This document shows, piece after piece, positions 9,524 through 17,389 of a stretch of 64,000 bases of DNA. A program made the translations under genes and the position numbers. Positions within the stretch are counted from its first letter, which is position 1. Every line of letters begins with the position of its first letter. The notes under the pieces are model-generated. The model was given only the letters and a program-made list of their open reading frames with translations, was not told the origin of the DNA and ran no database searches. Source of the DNA: Culturomica massiliensis (GTDB lineage Bacteria; Bacteroidota; Bacteroidia; Bacteroidales; Marinifilaceae); NCBI RefSeq assembly GCF_900091655.1, contig NZ_LT594621.1, positions 2,108,001 through 2,172,000 on the forward strand. The letters are read 5' to 3'.

Positions 9524-10072
9524 ATGGAATACAGTGTACTATCACCGGATACAGAGCCCCGGTTTAAAGAAATCCAAAAACGCATCAGGCGTTTGCAAAA
9601 CAGAGGGAATATCGAAAGTTTGGAACACTTGGGGATAAATACCGAAAACCAGATCGGAGCCAGCTTCTTATCTTTGAAGACCTTAGCTGCCTGTTATCAA
9701 CCCGATGAAAACCTGGCAATCCTTCTTTGGAATACCTGTAAAAGAGAAGAGCAAATCGTCGCCTGCCTCCTACTTCCTAAAAAAATAAATAAAGAAAAAA
9801 TTACACAATTAATTCAAAGTTGCTACAATACAGAACTCGCTGAATATTTCGGTTCCCTGTATCTTTGTCATCAGGAAAATTTAAAAGAAATAGCATCGGA
9901 ATGGAGTGATTCGAACATCCCTTTCCAACAAATTGCAGCTTTGACTGCCTGTGCCCGCCATCTGATCTTATACAAATCAGCCCCTGTAATTTCGGCTGAT
10001 TTTCTCAAATTACTGTCTCACAAAGACTATACGGACAAATATGTAAAACTGGTTGCAAGCCGTTATTCCTAA
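9524..10072 (+). CDS. small helical protein, probably AlkD-like (DNA alkylation repair, HEAT-like repeats)
   Basis: The 182-residue, mostly helical protein has repeated amphipathic segments (FLSLKTLAACY, LAILLWNTCKREEQIVACLL, LAEYFGSLYL, IPFQQIAALTACARHLIL) like the ALK/HEAT repeats of AlkC/AlkD glycosylases, which remove alkylated bases. AlkD proteins are usually about 220-240 residues; this one is shorter, and the catalytic Trp/Asp/Arg set could not be placed with certainty. The open frame extends back to 9329, but that stretch overlaps the DPP IV start and lies upstream of the likely promoter. Family assignment is tentative. Confidence 0.5.
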   Translation: MEYSVLSPDTEPRFKEIQKRIRRLQNRGNIESLEHLGINTENQIGASFLSLKTLAACYQPDENLAILLWNTCKREEQIVACLLLPKKINKEKITQLIQSCYNTELAEYFGSLYLCHQENLKEIASEWSDSNIPFQQIAALTACARHLILYKSAPVISADFLKLLSHKDYTDKYVKLVASRYS

Positions 10073-10162
10073 AAAAGAAAAAAGAAAGAACTGTTAATAT
10101 TAATTAATGTTAAACAGGCGTTATAAATTTCTTGGGGGTAATTTTTAATGGGAAATCTTTGT

Positions 10163-10170
10163 TACATTTG
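10163..10170 (+). promoter_or_regulatory. putative -7 element (TACATTTG) for pckA
   Basis: It matches TAnnTTTG exactly and gives an untranslated leader of about 44 nt before pckA. No TTTG at the usual upstream spacing was found. Confidence 0.45.
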
Positions 10171-10220
10171 TAACGAAATTAGAGAAAAAAAGTATTAATT
10201 AATCATTTAATATAACAAAC

Positions 10221-11828
10221 ATGTCAAAATTAGATTTAAGTAAGTATGGCATTACGGGAGTAAAAGAGATTGTTTACAATCCCTCCTATGACGAGTTGTT
10301 CAAAGCTGAAACCGATCCTACACTGACCGGATATGAAAAAGGCCAGGTAACCGAATTGGGTGCAGTAAATGTAATGACAGGTGTATATACCGGCCGTTCT
10401 CCTAAAGATAAATTCTTTGTAATGGATGAAACCAGCAAAGATACAGTATGGTGGACTTCCGAAGAGTACAAAAACGACAATAAACCGGTAGATGCAAAAT
10501 GCTGGAAAGCTGTAAAAGAAATTGCCGTAAAAGAATTATCAAACAAAAAATTGTATGTTGTTGACGCATTCTGCGGGGCAAATGCAAACAGCCGTCTGAA
10601 ATTGCGCTTTATCATGGAAGTTGCATGGCAGGCACACTTCGTAAAGAACATGTTCATTCGCCCGAGTGAAGAAGAACTGGCAAATTTCGGCGAACCTGAT
10701 TTCGTAATCATGAACGCTTCCAAAGCTAAAGTTGAAAACTACAAAGATCTGGGCCTGAATTCAGAAACAGCGGTAGTATTCAACCTGACAGAAAAAATCC
10801 AGGTAATCATCAACACTTGGTATGGTGGTGAAATGAAGAAAGGTATGTTCTCTTATATGAACTATCTGCTTCCGTTACACGGTATGGCTTCTATGCACTG
10901 CTCTGCCAATACTGATCTGAACGGTCAAAATACGGCCATCTTCTTCGGTTTGTCGGGCACCGGAAAAACCACTTTATCAACTGACCCGAAACGTTTATTG
11001 ATCGGAGACGACGAACACGGCTGGGATGACGACGGAGTATTCAACTTCGAAGGCGGTTGCTACGCTAAAGTAATCAACCTGAGCAAAGAAGCAGAGCCGG
11101 ATATTTACAACGCCATCAAACGCGACGCTTTATTGGAAAACGTAACTGTCGATGCAAACGGCAAAATTGATTTCGCCGATAAGAGCGTAACCGAAAACAC
11201 CCGTGTTTCTTATCCGATCTATCATATTACCAACATCGTTAAACCGGTATCCAAAGGTCCGGCTGCCAAACAAGTCATTTTCTTATCAGCCGACGCATTC
11301 GGTGTATTGCCTCCGGTATCTATTCTGAATGCAGAACAGACCAAATATTATTTCCTGTCCGGATTTACAGCTAAATTAGCCGGTACGGAACGCGGTATTA
11401 CCGAACCGACGCCGACATTCTCTGCCTGCTTCGGAGCTGCTTTCTTATCATTGCACCCGACCAAGTATGCAGAAGAATTGGTGAAGAAAATGGAAAAATC
11501 AGGTGCAAAAGCTTATCTGGTAAATACCGGCTGGAACGGAAGCGGAAAACGTATTTCCATCAAAGATACCCGCGGTATCATCGATGCAATTCTGGACGGT
11601 TCTATCGACAAAGCCCCGACCAAGACCATTCCGTATTTCGATTTCGTTGTGCCGACAGCCTTACCGGGCGTTGATCCGAAGATCCTCGATCCTCGCGACA
11701 CTTACGCTAATGCAAGCGAATGGGAAACCAAAGCCAAAGATTTATCTGAACGTTTTATCAAAAACTTCAAAAAATTCGAAGGCAATACAGCAGGTAAAGC
11801 ATTGGTTGCTGCCGGTCCGAAATTATAA
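10221..11828 (+). CDS. pckA: phosphoenolpyruvate carboxykinase (ATP)
   Basis: The 535-residue enzyme interconverts oxaloacetate + ATP and PEP + CO2 + ADP. The P-loop is GLSGTGKTT at residues 242-250, the metal/ATP site GDDEHGWDDDGVFNFEGGC follows, and GVYTGRSPKDKF near residue 55 contributes substrate contacts. Length matches the ATP-dependent family. In Bacteroidales it usually runs in the carboxylating direction, fixing CO2 into oxaloacetate on the route to succinate and propionate. It is single-gene, with its own promoter element and a strong terminator at 11851-11880. Confidence 0.97.
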   Translation: MSKLDLSKYGITGVKEIVYNPSYDELFKAETDPTLTGYEKGQVTELGAVNVMTGVYTGRSPKDKFFVMDETSKDTVWWTSEEYKNDNKPVDAKCWKAVKEIAVKELSNKKLYVVDAFCGANANSRLKLRFIMEVAWQAHFVKNMFIRPSEEELANFGEPDFVIMNASKAKVENYKDLGLNSETAVVFNLTEKIQVIINTWYGGEMKKGMFSYMNYLLPLHGMASMHCSANTDLNGQNTAIFFGLSGTGKTTLSTDPKRLLIGDDEHGWDDDGVFNFEGGCYAKVINLSKEAEPDIYNAIKRDALLENVTVDANGKIDFADKSVTENTRVSYPIYHITNIVKPVSKGPAAKQVIFLSADAFGVLPPVSILNAEQTKYYFLSGFTAKLAGTERGITEPTPTFSACFGAAFLSLHPTKYAEELVKKMEKSGAKAYLVNTGWNGSGKRISIKDTRGIIDAILDGSIDKAPTKTIPYFDFVVPTALPGVDPKILDPRDTYANASEWETKAKDLSERFIKNFKKFEGNTAGKALVAAGPKL

Positions 11829-11850
11829 TAACGGATTCTTTATTCATACA

Positions 11851-11880
11851 AAACTCCCGGCAAAACCGGGAGTTTTTTTA
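11851..11880 (+). terminator. intrinsic terminator of pckA
   Basis: AACTCCCGG-caaaa-CCGGGAGTT is followed by a run of T, a textbook rho-independent terminator 23 bp after the pckA stop. Confidence 0.9.
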
Positions 11881-11896
11881 TACAAGGCCTAAATAA

Positions 11897-11924
11897 AAAA
11901 GCAGTTCGGAAGAACTGCTTTTTC
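11897..11924 (-). terminator. intrinsic terminator of the lpx operon
   Basis: AAGCAGTTC-gga(a)-GAACTGCTT has A/T runs on both sides. On the minus strand it is followed by six T, placing it just after the lpxA stop. Confidence 0.8.
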
Positions 11925-11942
11925 ATTACTTCAATTTCTCTG

Positions 11943-12722
11943 TTATCCCAGATATCCTTTCATGATTCCCCGCTTACTGTTACGGACAAACATGATGATC
12001 TCATCTCTTTCCTTGGAAGCAGGCATTTCAGCTTCTATTCTCTCGATGGCATCCGAATTATTCAACCCGGATTGATAAAGAATACGATAAATATCCTGAA
12101 TTTCATTGATTTTCTCATTGGTAAATTCCCGGCGGCGCAAACCGATAGAATTCACACCCGCATAAGAAAGCGGCAAACGTCCGGCTTTTACATAAGGAGG
12201 TACATCCTTACCGATCAAGGAACCGCCCTGAATCATAACATGCTTACCGATATGGACAAACTGATGCACAGCACTCATTCCGCCTAAAATAGCGTAATCA
12301 TCCACCACAACCTCACCCGCTAATTGACAAGCATTCGTTATAATACAGTTATTACCGATGGTACAATCGTGAGCGATATGGGCATAAGCCATAATCAAAC
12401 AATTATTTCCTATTTGTGTAACTCCTTTAGCTGCAGTCCCGCGATTAACAGTCACGCATTCGCGGATTGTCGTATTATCACCTATCTTTACAATAGATTT
12501 TTCTCCTTTGAACTTTAAGTCCTGGGGAACGGCTGCAATAACAGCTCCCGGAAAAATCTTGCAATTCTTACCGATATAAGTTCCTTCCAGAATCGTTACA
12601 TTTGAACCGATACGCGTCCCTTCCTCAATTACGACATTTTTATCTATCGTTACAAACGGCTCTATCACCACGTTGTCTGCAATCTGTGCTTCGGGATGAA
12701 CGTATGCCAACGGTTGTTTCAT
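11943..12722 (-). CDS. lpxA: acyl-ACP--UDP-N-acetylglucosamine O-acyltransferase
   Basis: The 259-residue left-handed beta-helix protein is built from hexapeptide repeats (IADNVV, IGSNVT, IGKNCK, IGNNCL and so on). It transfers a 3-hydroxyacyl group from ACP to O3 of UDP-GlcNAc, the first step of lipid A synthesis. The catalytic-His region is IMAYAHIAHDC. Downstream residues HQFVHIGKHVMIQGGS and the helical C-terminal tail match the family. It is the last gene of a minus-strand lpxD-lpxC/fabZ-lpxA operon, 50 bp after the fusion gene, and is followed by a terminator. Confidence 0.96.
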   Translation of the reverse strand: MKQPLAYVHPEAQIADNVVIEPFVTIDKNVVIEEGTRIGSNVTILEGTYIGKNCKIFPGAVIAAVPQDLKFKGEKSIVKIGDNTTIRECVTVNRGTAAKGVTQIGNNCLIMAYAHIAHDCTIGNNCIITNACQLAGEVVVDDYAILGGMSAVHQFVHIGKHVMIQGGSLIGKDVPPYVKAGRLPLSYAGVNSIGLRRREFTNEKINEIQDIYRILYQSGLNNSDAIERIEAEMPASKERDEIIMFVRNSKRGIMKGYLG

Positions 12723-12772
12723 TCGTTTATTGTTTTAGTTACTAAATAAAATTCCAGCCTGCAAATATAATA

Positions 12773-14173
12773 TTAGTTCTTGGTTTTTGCTACTTGAGCC
12801 ATAAATTCTCCTTCGCAAACCAGTTTTTTACCGACGAAAGCATATCCTTTCATCGTCACAATGCCACGTTTTACAGGGGCCAGCGTGATTAATTTAAAAA
12901 TCAACGTATCTCCCGGCACTACTTTTTTACGAAATTTTATTCCGTCTATTTTCATAAAATAAGTCGAGTAATTCTCCGGATCAGGCACCCCGCTCAACAC
13001 CAGAATTCCTCCGCACTGTGCCATTGCTTCCACAATCAACACACCCGGCATTACCGGCTCTTCCGGAAAATGACCGACAAAGAAAGGTTCGTTCATGGTG
13101 ACATTCTTACATCCGATCACCATATCATCCGTTACCTTGTAAATCTTATCCACCAGCAAGAAAGGCGGACGATGAGGCAGCAAAGCACGGATTTTATTGA
13201 TATCCATCAAAGGTTCTTTCTCGAAATCGATATTTATCGGATATGCATCGTCTTTTTCCTCGTTCAATACCGCCTTGTATATCTTCTGTGCCATGGCCGT
13301 ATTCGCTTTATGTCCCGGTCTCTCTGCAATCACACGTCCCTTTATAAAACGACCGCACAACGCCAGGTCTCCGATAACATCCAGCAATTTGTGACGGGCC
13401 GGCTCATTTCCAAAATAAAGCTCCAGATTATTCAAAATGCCTTGACGCACTTCGATGTCCTCATATCCGAATTGCTTGGCCAAACGGTCGATCTCCTCTG
13501 CTGAAACCTCTTTATCCACAATAACAATGGCATTCTGCAAATCTCCTCCTTTAATCAGGTTATTGGCAAAAAGAAACTCCACTTCCCGTAAAAAAACAAA
13601 AGTACGGCACGGAGCAATTTCTTTTGCAAAATCCGAATGCTGTGCAGAATAAGTGGCATATTGCATCGACAAATAAGGAGAATCATAAGCAACAACCAGA
13701 TTTATACTATAATCCGTATCCGGCAGTAATGTAATCTTCGTTTGCGCATCTTCAGAAACGAACTCCATTTTCTCCTTCACCTCAAAATAGCGTCGTTCTG
13801 CCGTCTGCTCCTGAATACCGGCCTTTTCAATAGCCTCGACATAAAAACGGGAACTACCGTCCAGGATCGGAAATTCTTCCCCTTCCAGTTCGATATCGCA
13901 ATTATCGATACCGCAACCGTAAAGAGCTGCCATGGCATGTTCCATGGTATATATGCATATACCGTCTTTTTCCAGGCAACTGGCACGTTCCACAAACTTC
14001 ACATATTCAGCCAAAGCCGGTACAACCGGCCTACCTTCCACATCTGTTCTTATAATTTTATAACCGGAATTTTCTTCTGCCGGTTTAAAAGTCACGCATA
14101 CTTCTTTTCCCGTATGCAACCCTTTACCCTTTAGGGAAAACTCTGCTTTTAGCGTACGTTGTTTTACTGACAT
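12773..14173 (-). CDS. lpxC/fabZ: LpxC-FabZ fusion: UDP-3-O-acyl-GlcNAc deacetylase / 3-hydroxyacyl-ACP dehydratase
   Basis: The 466-residue bifunctional protein is typical of Bacteroidetes. Residues 1-~315 are LpxC, the zinc deacetylase committing to lipid A, with zinc ligands in TMEHAMAALYGCG and ARHKLLDVIGDLALCG. Residues ~320-466 are FabZ, with PHRPPFLLVDKI and active-site HFPEEPVMPGVLIVEAMAQ. The two activities compete for 3-hydroxyacyl-ACP-derived material at the lipid A / fatty acid branch point, so the fusion ties them at fixed ratio. The start codon overlaps the lpxD stop by one base (TAATG), indicating translational coupling. Confidence 0.97.
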   Translation of the reverse strand: MSVKQRTLKAEFSLKGKGLHTGKEVCVTFKPAEENSGYKIIRTDVEGRPVVPALAEYVKFVERASCLEKDGICIYTMEHAMAALYGCGIDNCDIELEGEEFPILDGSSRFYVEAIEKAGIQEQTAERRYFEVKEKMEFVSEDAQTKITLLPDTDYSINLVVAYDSPYLSMQYATYSAQHSDFAKEIAPCRTFVFLREVEFLFANNLIKGGDLQNAIVIVDKEVSAEEIDRLAKQFGYEDIEVRQGILNNLELYFGNEPARHKLLDVIGDLALCGRFIKGRVIAERPGHKANTAMAQKIYKAVLNEEKDDAYPINIDFEKEPLMDINKIRALLPHRPPFLLVDKIYKVTDDMVIGCKNVTMNEPFFVGHFPEEPVMPGVLIVEAMAQCGGILVLSGVPDPENYSTYFMKIDGIKFRKKVVPGDTLIFKLITLAPVKRGIVTMKGYAFVGKKLVCEGEFMAQVAKTKN

Positions 14174-15207
14174 TATTGTTTTGACTTTAATGTTTGAATT
14201 TCTTTTTCCATTTCCCGGATACGTGTATATAATTCAGGGAATTTTCTGAATAGTACGTAACATTTCTGATATTGACCGGCATCAAATGCCGGAGCACCCA
14301 TAACAACAGCCCCATCAGCAATTTTACCACCGATTCCCGCCTGCCCGGCAATCTTCACCCCGTTTCCGACCTCCAAATGCCCGGCAACTCCGGCCTGTCC
14401 TCCTAACATACAATTTGCACCGATCTTAGCCGTCCCGGCAATACCACACTGAGAAGCCATCACCGTATTCTCTCCGACAACCACATTGTGGGCAATCTGA
14501 ATCAGATTATCCAATTTTACACCTTTACCGATACGGGTCGATCCCATCGTTGCCCGGTCGATACAAGTATTAGCTCCGATTTCCACATGATCTTCAATAA
14601 TCACATTTCCAATCTGAGCTACTTTATTATACCCTTCGGAAGAAGGAGCAAACCCAAAACCATCCGCACCGATCACAGTTCCGGCATGAATCGTACATCC
14701 GTTACCCACAACACAACCGTGATAAATCTTCACTCCGGCAAAAATAGTCGTATTGTCTCCGATCGTCACCCCATCTCCGATATAAGCCTGGGGGTAAATC
14801 TTTACATGATTGCCAATACGCACACCTTTACCGATATAAGCAAAAGCGCCGACATAGGGTTTTTCCCCAATGACGGCGTTCTCACTAATATATGACGGTT
14901 GTTCTATTCCACTTGGCTGCGGACGCATATTCTCATACATCTGCAATAATTTTGCGATAGCTTCATAAGCAGAAGCCACACGTATCAATGTGCACGATAC
15001 GGCATGAGCAGCCACAAAATCCTGATTTACCAAAACGACAGATGCCTCCGTCGTATATATATAATGCTCGTATTTCGGATTAGCTAAAAAAGCGAGCGTA
15101 TTCGGCCTTCCTTCCTCAATCTTGGAAACATTATTCACACATACCTCCGGATCACCCTCTACAACTCCGTTTAATAAAGCTGCTATATCCTTTGCTTTAA
15201 ATTCCAT
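14173..15207 (-). CDS. lpxD: UDP-3-O-(3-hydroxyacyl)glucosamine N-acyltransferase
   Basis: The 344-residue enzyme has an N-terminal uridine-binding domain (about 1-100), a hexapeptide-repeat beta-helix (about 105-300; VIGEKPYVGAFAYIGKGVRIG and similar) and a C-terminal helix (RIREMEKEIQTLKSKQ). It adds the second 3-hydroxyacyl chain to the glucosamine nitrogen in lipid A synthesis. The catalytic His lies in IQIAHNVVVGENTVMASQCG. It is the first gene of the lpx operon; a -7 element sits 17-24 bp upstream of the start, giving a very short leader. Confidence 0.96.
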   Translation of the reverse strand: MEFKAKDIAALLNGVVEGDPEVCVNNVSKIEEGRPNTLAFLANPKYEHYIYTTEASVVLVNQDFVAAHAVSCTLIRVASAYEAIAKLLQMYENMRPQPSGIEQPSYISENAVIGEKPYVGAFAYIGKGVRIGNHVKIYPQAYIGDGVTIGDNTTIFAGVKIYHGCVVGNGCTIHAGTVIGADGFGFAPSSEGYNKVAQIGNVIIEDHVEIGANTCIDRATMGSTRIGKGVKLDNLIQIAHNVVVGENTVMASQCGIAGTAKIGANCMLGGQAGVAGHLEVGNGVKIAGQAGIGGKIADGAVVMGAPAFDAGQYQKCYVLFRKFPELYTRIREMEKEIQTLKSKQ

Positions 15208-15223
15208 AAAATTAAAATTTCGG

Positions 15224-15231
15224 CAAACTTA
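15224..15231 (-). promoter_or_regulatory. putative -7 element (TAAGTTTG) for the lpx operon
   Basis: It matches TAnnTTTG exactly on the minus strand, just upstream of lpxD. The rest of the 369-bp divergent spacer between lpxD and rimP is AT-rich with no further gene seen. Confidence 0.4.
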
Positions 15232-15412
15232 CAAATTTTATTTGTAACTCAATAAGTTTATTACAAATATGTTTCGTTTTTACCTCCCCATTTTCAATAC
15301 AACACACTAAAAAACAACACATTACAACAAACCTTTAAAAAGTATGCCTGACTTCTGGCAAAACATCCCGGCAAAAACCTATAAAACCAATAAACTTTTA
15401 TCCACTTAATAT

Positions 15413-15442
15413 TTTGTTTTTCAATAATTAGTATTACATTTG
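15413..15442 (+). promoter_or_regulatory. promoter of rimP-nusA-infB (-33 TTTG, -7 TACATTTG)
   Basis: TTTG at 15413-15416 and TACATTTG at 15435-15442 are separated by 18 bp, matching both halves of the Bacteroidetes sigma-ABfr promoter. Transcription would start near 15449, giving a leader of about 128 nt. Confidence 0.65.
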
Positions 15443-15470
15443 CACTGATTTTAAGCGATCACAAACACGA

Positions 15471-15492
15471 GGGGACGAAGTCGTCCCCTTTT
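15471..15492 (+). terminator. hairpin plus T run in the rimP leader (possible attenuator)
   Basis: GGGGACGAagTCGTCCCC is followed by TTTTG and lies about 22 nt after the inferred transcription start and 85 nt before rimP. No gene ends here, so it either limits read-through into rimP-nusA-infB or protects the 5' end of the mRNA. Confidence 0.55.
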
Positions 15493-15576
15493 GTTATAGA
15501 AAAAAATCAATATACGATACTGTAAAACGAATCTAAAGCTTGTCAGAAATCAGTAATTTGACAAAGAAACGAACGG

Positions 15577-16044
15577 ATGAAAACTGTAGAAGAAATAAAA
15601 ACGATCACAGAAGGGATCATCGGTGATTCCGAATTATTTGTAGTTGAAATCAAAGTTTTAAAAAACAATATCATCGAAATTTTCATCGACTCTCCGAAAG
15701 GTATAAATATCGACACCTGCAGCCGGATCAGTCGGCAAATAGAAGCCTGTCTGGACAGGGAAGATGAAGATTTCGAACTTACAGTCTCCAGTGCCGGTAT
15801 CGGTTATCCTTTTAAAGTCGCCGGCCAATACCAAAAAAACATCGGCAACAAAGTCGTCGTGAAAACGGTAGATACCCTCCGGGCAGAAGGTATTTTAAAA
15901 GCCTATGACGGAGAAAAAATTATACTGGAATGCGAAGAGAAAAGACCGGTAGAAGGCAAAAAGAAAAAAGAAACTGTTAAAGTCGAAAAAACAATTCTTT
16001 TATCCGATATCAAAGAAATTAAGGATGTCGTCGAGATAAAATAA
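15577..16044 (+). CDS. rimP: ribosome maturation factor RimP
   Basis: The 155-residue protein has the RimP N-terminal domain (ELFVVEIKVLKNNIIEIFIDSPKGINIDTC, then SRQIEACLDREDEDFELTVSSAGIG) and the SH3-like C-terminal domain. It assists 30S subunit maturation. It is the first gene of the conserved rimP-nusA-infB operon; nusA begins 63 bp later. The leader contains a hairpin that may attenuate transcription. Confidence 0.93.
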   Translation: MKTVEEIKTITEGIIGDSELFVVEIKVLKNNIIEIFIDSPKGINIDTCSRISRQIEACLDREDEDFELTVSSAGIGYPFKVAGQYQKNIGNKVVVKTVDTLRAEGILKAYDGEKIILECEEKRPVEGKKKKETVKVEKTILLSDIKEIKDVVEIK

Positions 16045-16107
16045 CACGGTCGTCAAAAGGAAGGAAGAAAGAAAAATAAATAATCAAAATAAAAGCTAAA
16101 AAGCCAA

Positions 16108-17349
16108 ATGGAAAATCTTAATTTAGTAGAATCATTTGCCGAATTTAAAGAATTCAAAAACATTGACAGAGCTACTTTAATGAGTGTATTGGAAGATATT
16201 TTCAGAAATATGCTCTTGAAAAAATATGGAACAGACGAAAATTTTGACATTATCATTAATATTGACAAAGGAGACCTGGAAATCTGGAGAAACCGGATAG
16301 TTGTTGAAGACAAAGATTTACAGAATCCGAACACGGAAATCGCTTTAAGCGAAGCCAAGAAAATTGATGAAGATTACGAAATCGGAGAAGACGTTACCGA
16401 CGAAGTAAAATTGAAAGATTTCGGCCGGCGTTCCGTACTTGCTTTAAGACAAAACCTCTCTTCCAGAATCCTGGAACTGGAAAAAGACAACATTTACACC
16501 AAATACAAAGACAGAGTAGGCCAGATCATTTTAGGAGAAGTATATCAGGTGTGGAAAAAAGAAATACTTGTTCTCGATGATGAAGGCAACGAACTGATTA
16601 TTCCCAAGCAAGAACAGATTCCCTCTGACTTCTTCAAAAAAGGAGATACGATTAAAGCAGTCGTTATCCGGGTAGAAATGCGGAATTCAAATCCCTATAT
16701 CATCCTTTCCAGAACTTCACCTGTATTTTTGGAAAGACTTTTCGAGAATGAAGTACCGGAAATATTCGACGGCCTGATCACAATTAAAAATATCGTACGG
16801 GCTCCGGGAGAACGGGCTAAAGTTGCAGTCGAATCCTATGACGATCGTATCGATCCGGTCGGAGCTTGTGTCGGTATGAAAGGTTCCCGTATACACGGTA
16901 TCGTACGTGAATTGAGAAACGAGAATATCGATGTCATCAATTACACCAATAATCTCCAATTATACATTACACGTGCATTGAATCCGGCTAAGATCAACCA
17001 CATTGAAATCGACGATAAAAACAAAAAAGCCAATGTTTACCTGAATCCGGAAGAAGTTTCTCTGGCAATCGGGAAAGGCGGTCTCAACATCAAATTAGCC
17101 AGTCAGCTGACCGGTTATGAAATCGACGTGTACAGAGAATTCGACGAAGCCCAGGAAGAAGAGGATGTGAACCTCGACGAATTCAAAGACGAAATCGAAC
17201 CGTGGGTCATCGACGAATTGAAAAAAGTCGGATGTGATACAGCGAAGAGTGTACTGGAATTAAACGAAGATGAACTCGAAAAGAGAACAGATCTCGAAAT
17301 CGAAACCATACGCGAAGTAATCAGTATATTGAAGGCAGAGTTCGAATAA
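16108..17349 (+). CDS. nusA: transcription termination/antitermination factor NusA
   Basis: The 413-residue protein has an N-terminal RNA polymerase-binding domain (about 1-125), an S1 domain (KDRVGQIILGEVYQVW..., about 130-200) and two KH domains (VGACVGMKGSRIHGIVREL and LAIGKGGLNIKLASQLTG). An acidic C-terminal extension follows with one helix-hairpin-like segment (WVIDELKKVGCDTAKSVLEL). NusA binds elongating polymerase and modulates pausing, termination and rRNA antitermination. It sits between rimP and infB, as in most bacteria. Confidence 0.97.
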   Translation: MENLNLVESFAEFKEFKNIDRATLMSVLEDIFRNMLLKKYGTDENFDIIINIDKGDLEIWRNRIVVEDKDLQNPNTEIALSEAKKIDEDYEIGEDVTDEVKLKDFGRRSVLALRQNLSSRILELEKDNIYTKYKDRVGQIILGEVYQVWKKEILVLDDEGNELIIPKQEQIPSDFFKKGDTIKAVVIRVEMRNSNPYIILSRTSPVFLERLFENEVPEIFDGLITIKNIVRAPGERAKVAVESYDDRIDPVGACVGMKGSRIHGIVRELRNENIDVINYTNNLQLYITRALNPAKINHIEIDDKNKKANVYLNPEEVSLAIGKGGLNIKLASQLTGYEIDVYREFDEAQEEEDVNLDEFKDEIEPWVIDELKKVGCDTAKSVLELNEDELEKRTDLEIETIREVISILKAEFE

Positions 17350-17389
17350 TTCCGCCGAAAACAATCTTGTAAAAAATTAAAATCTCTAT

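Noticed and set aside
15390..15410. DnaA box-like TTATCCACT upstream of rimP
   Set aside because: A single near-match in AT-rich DNA without a cluster or dnaA/dnaN neighbours is not evidence for an origin.
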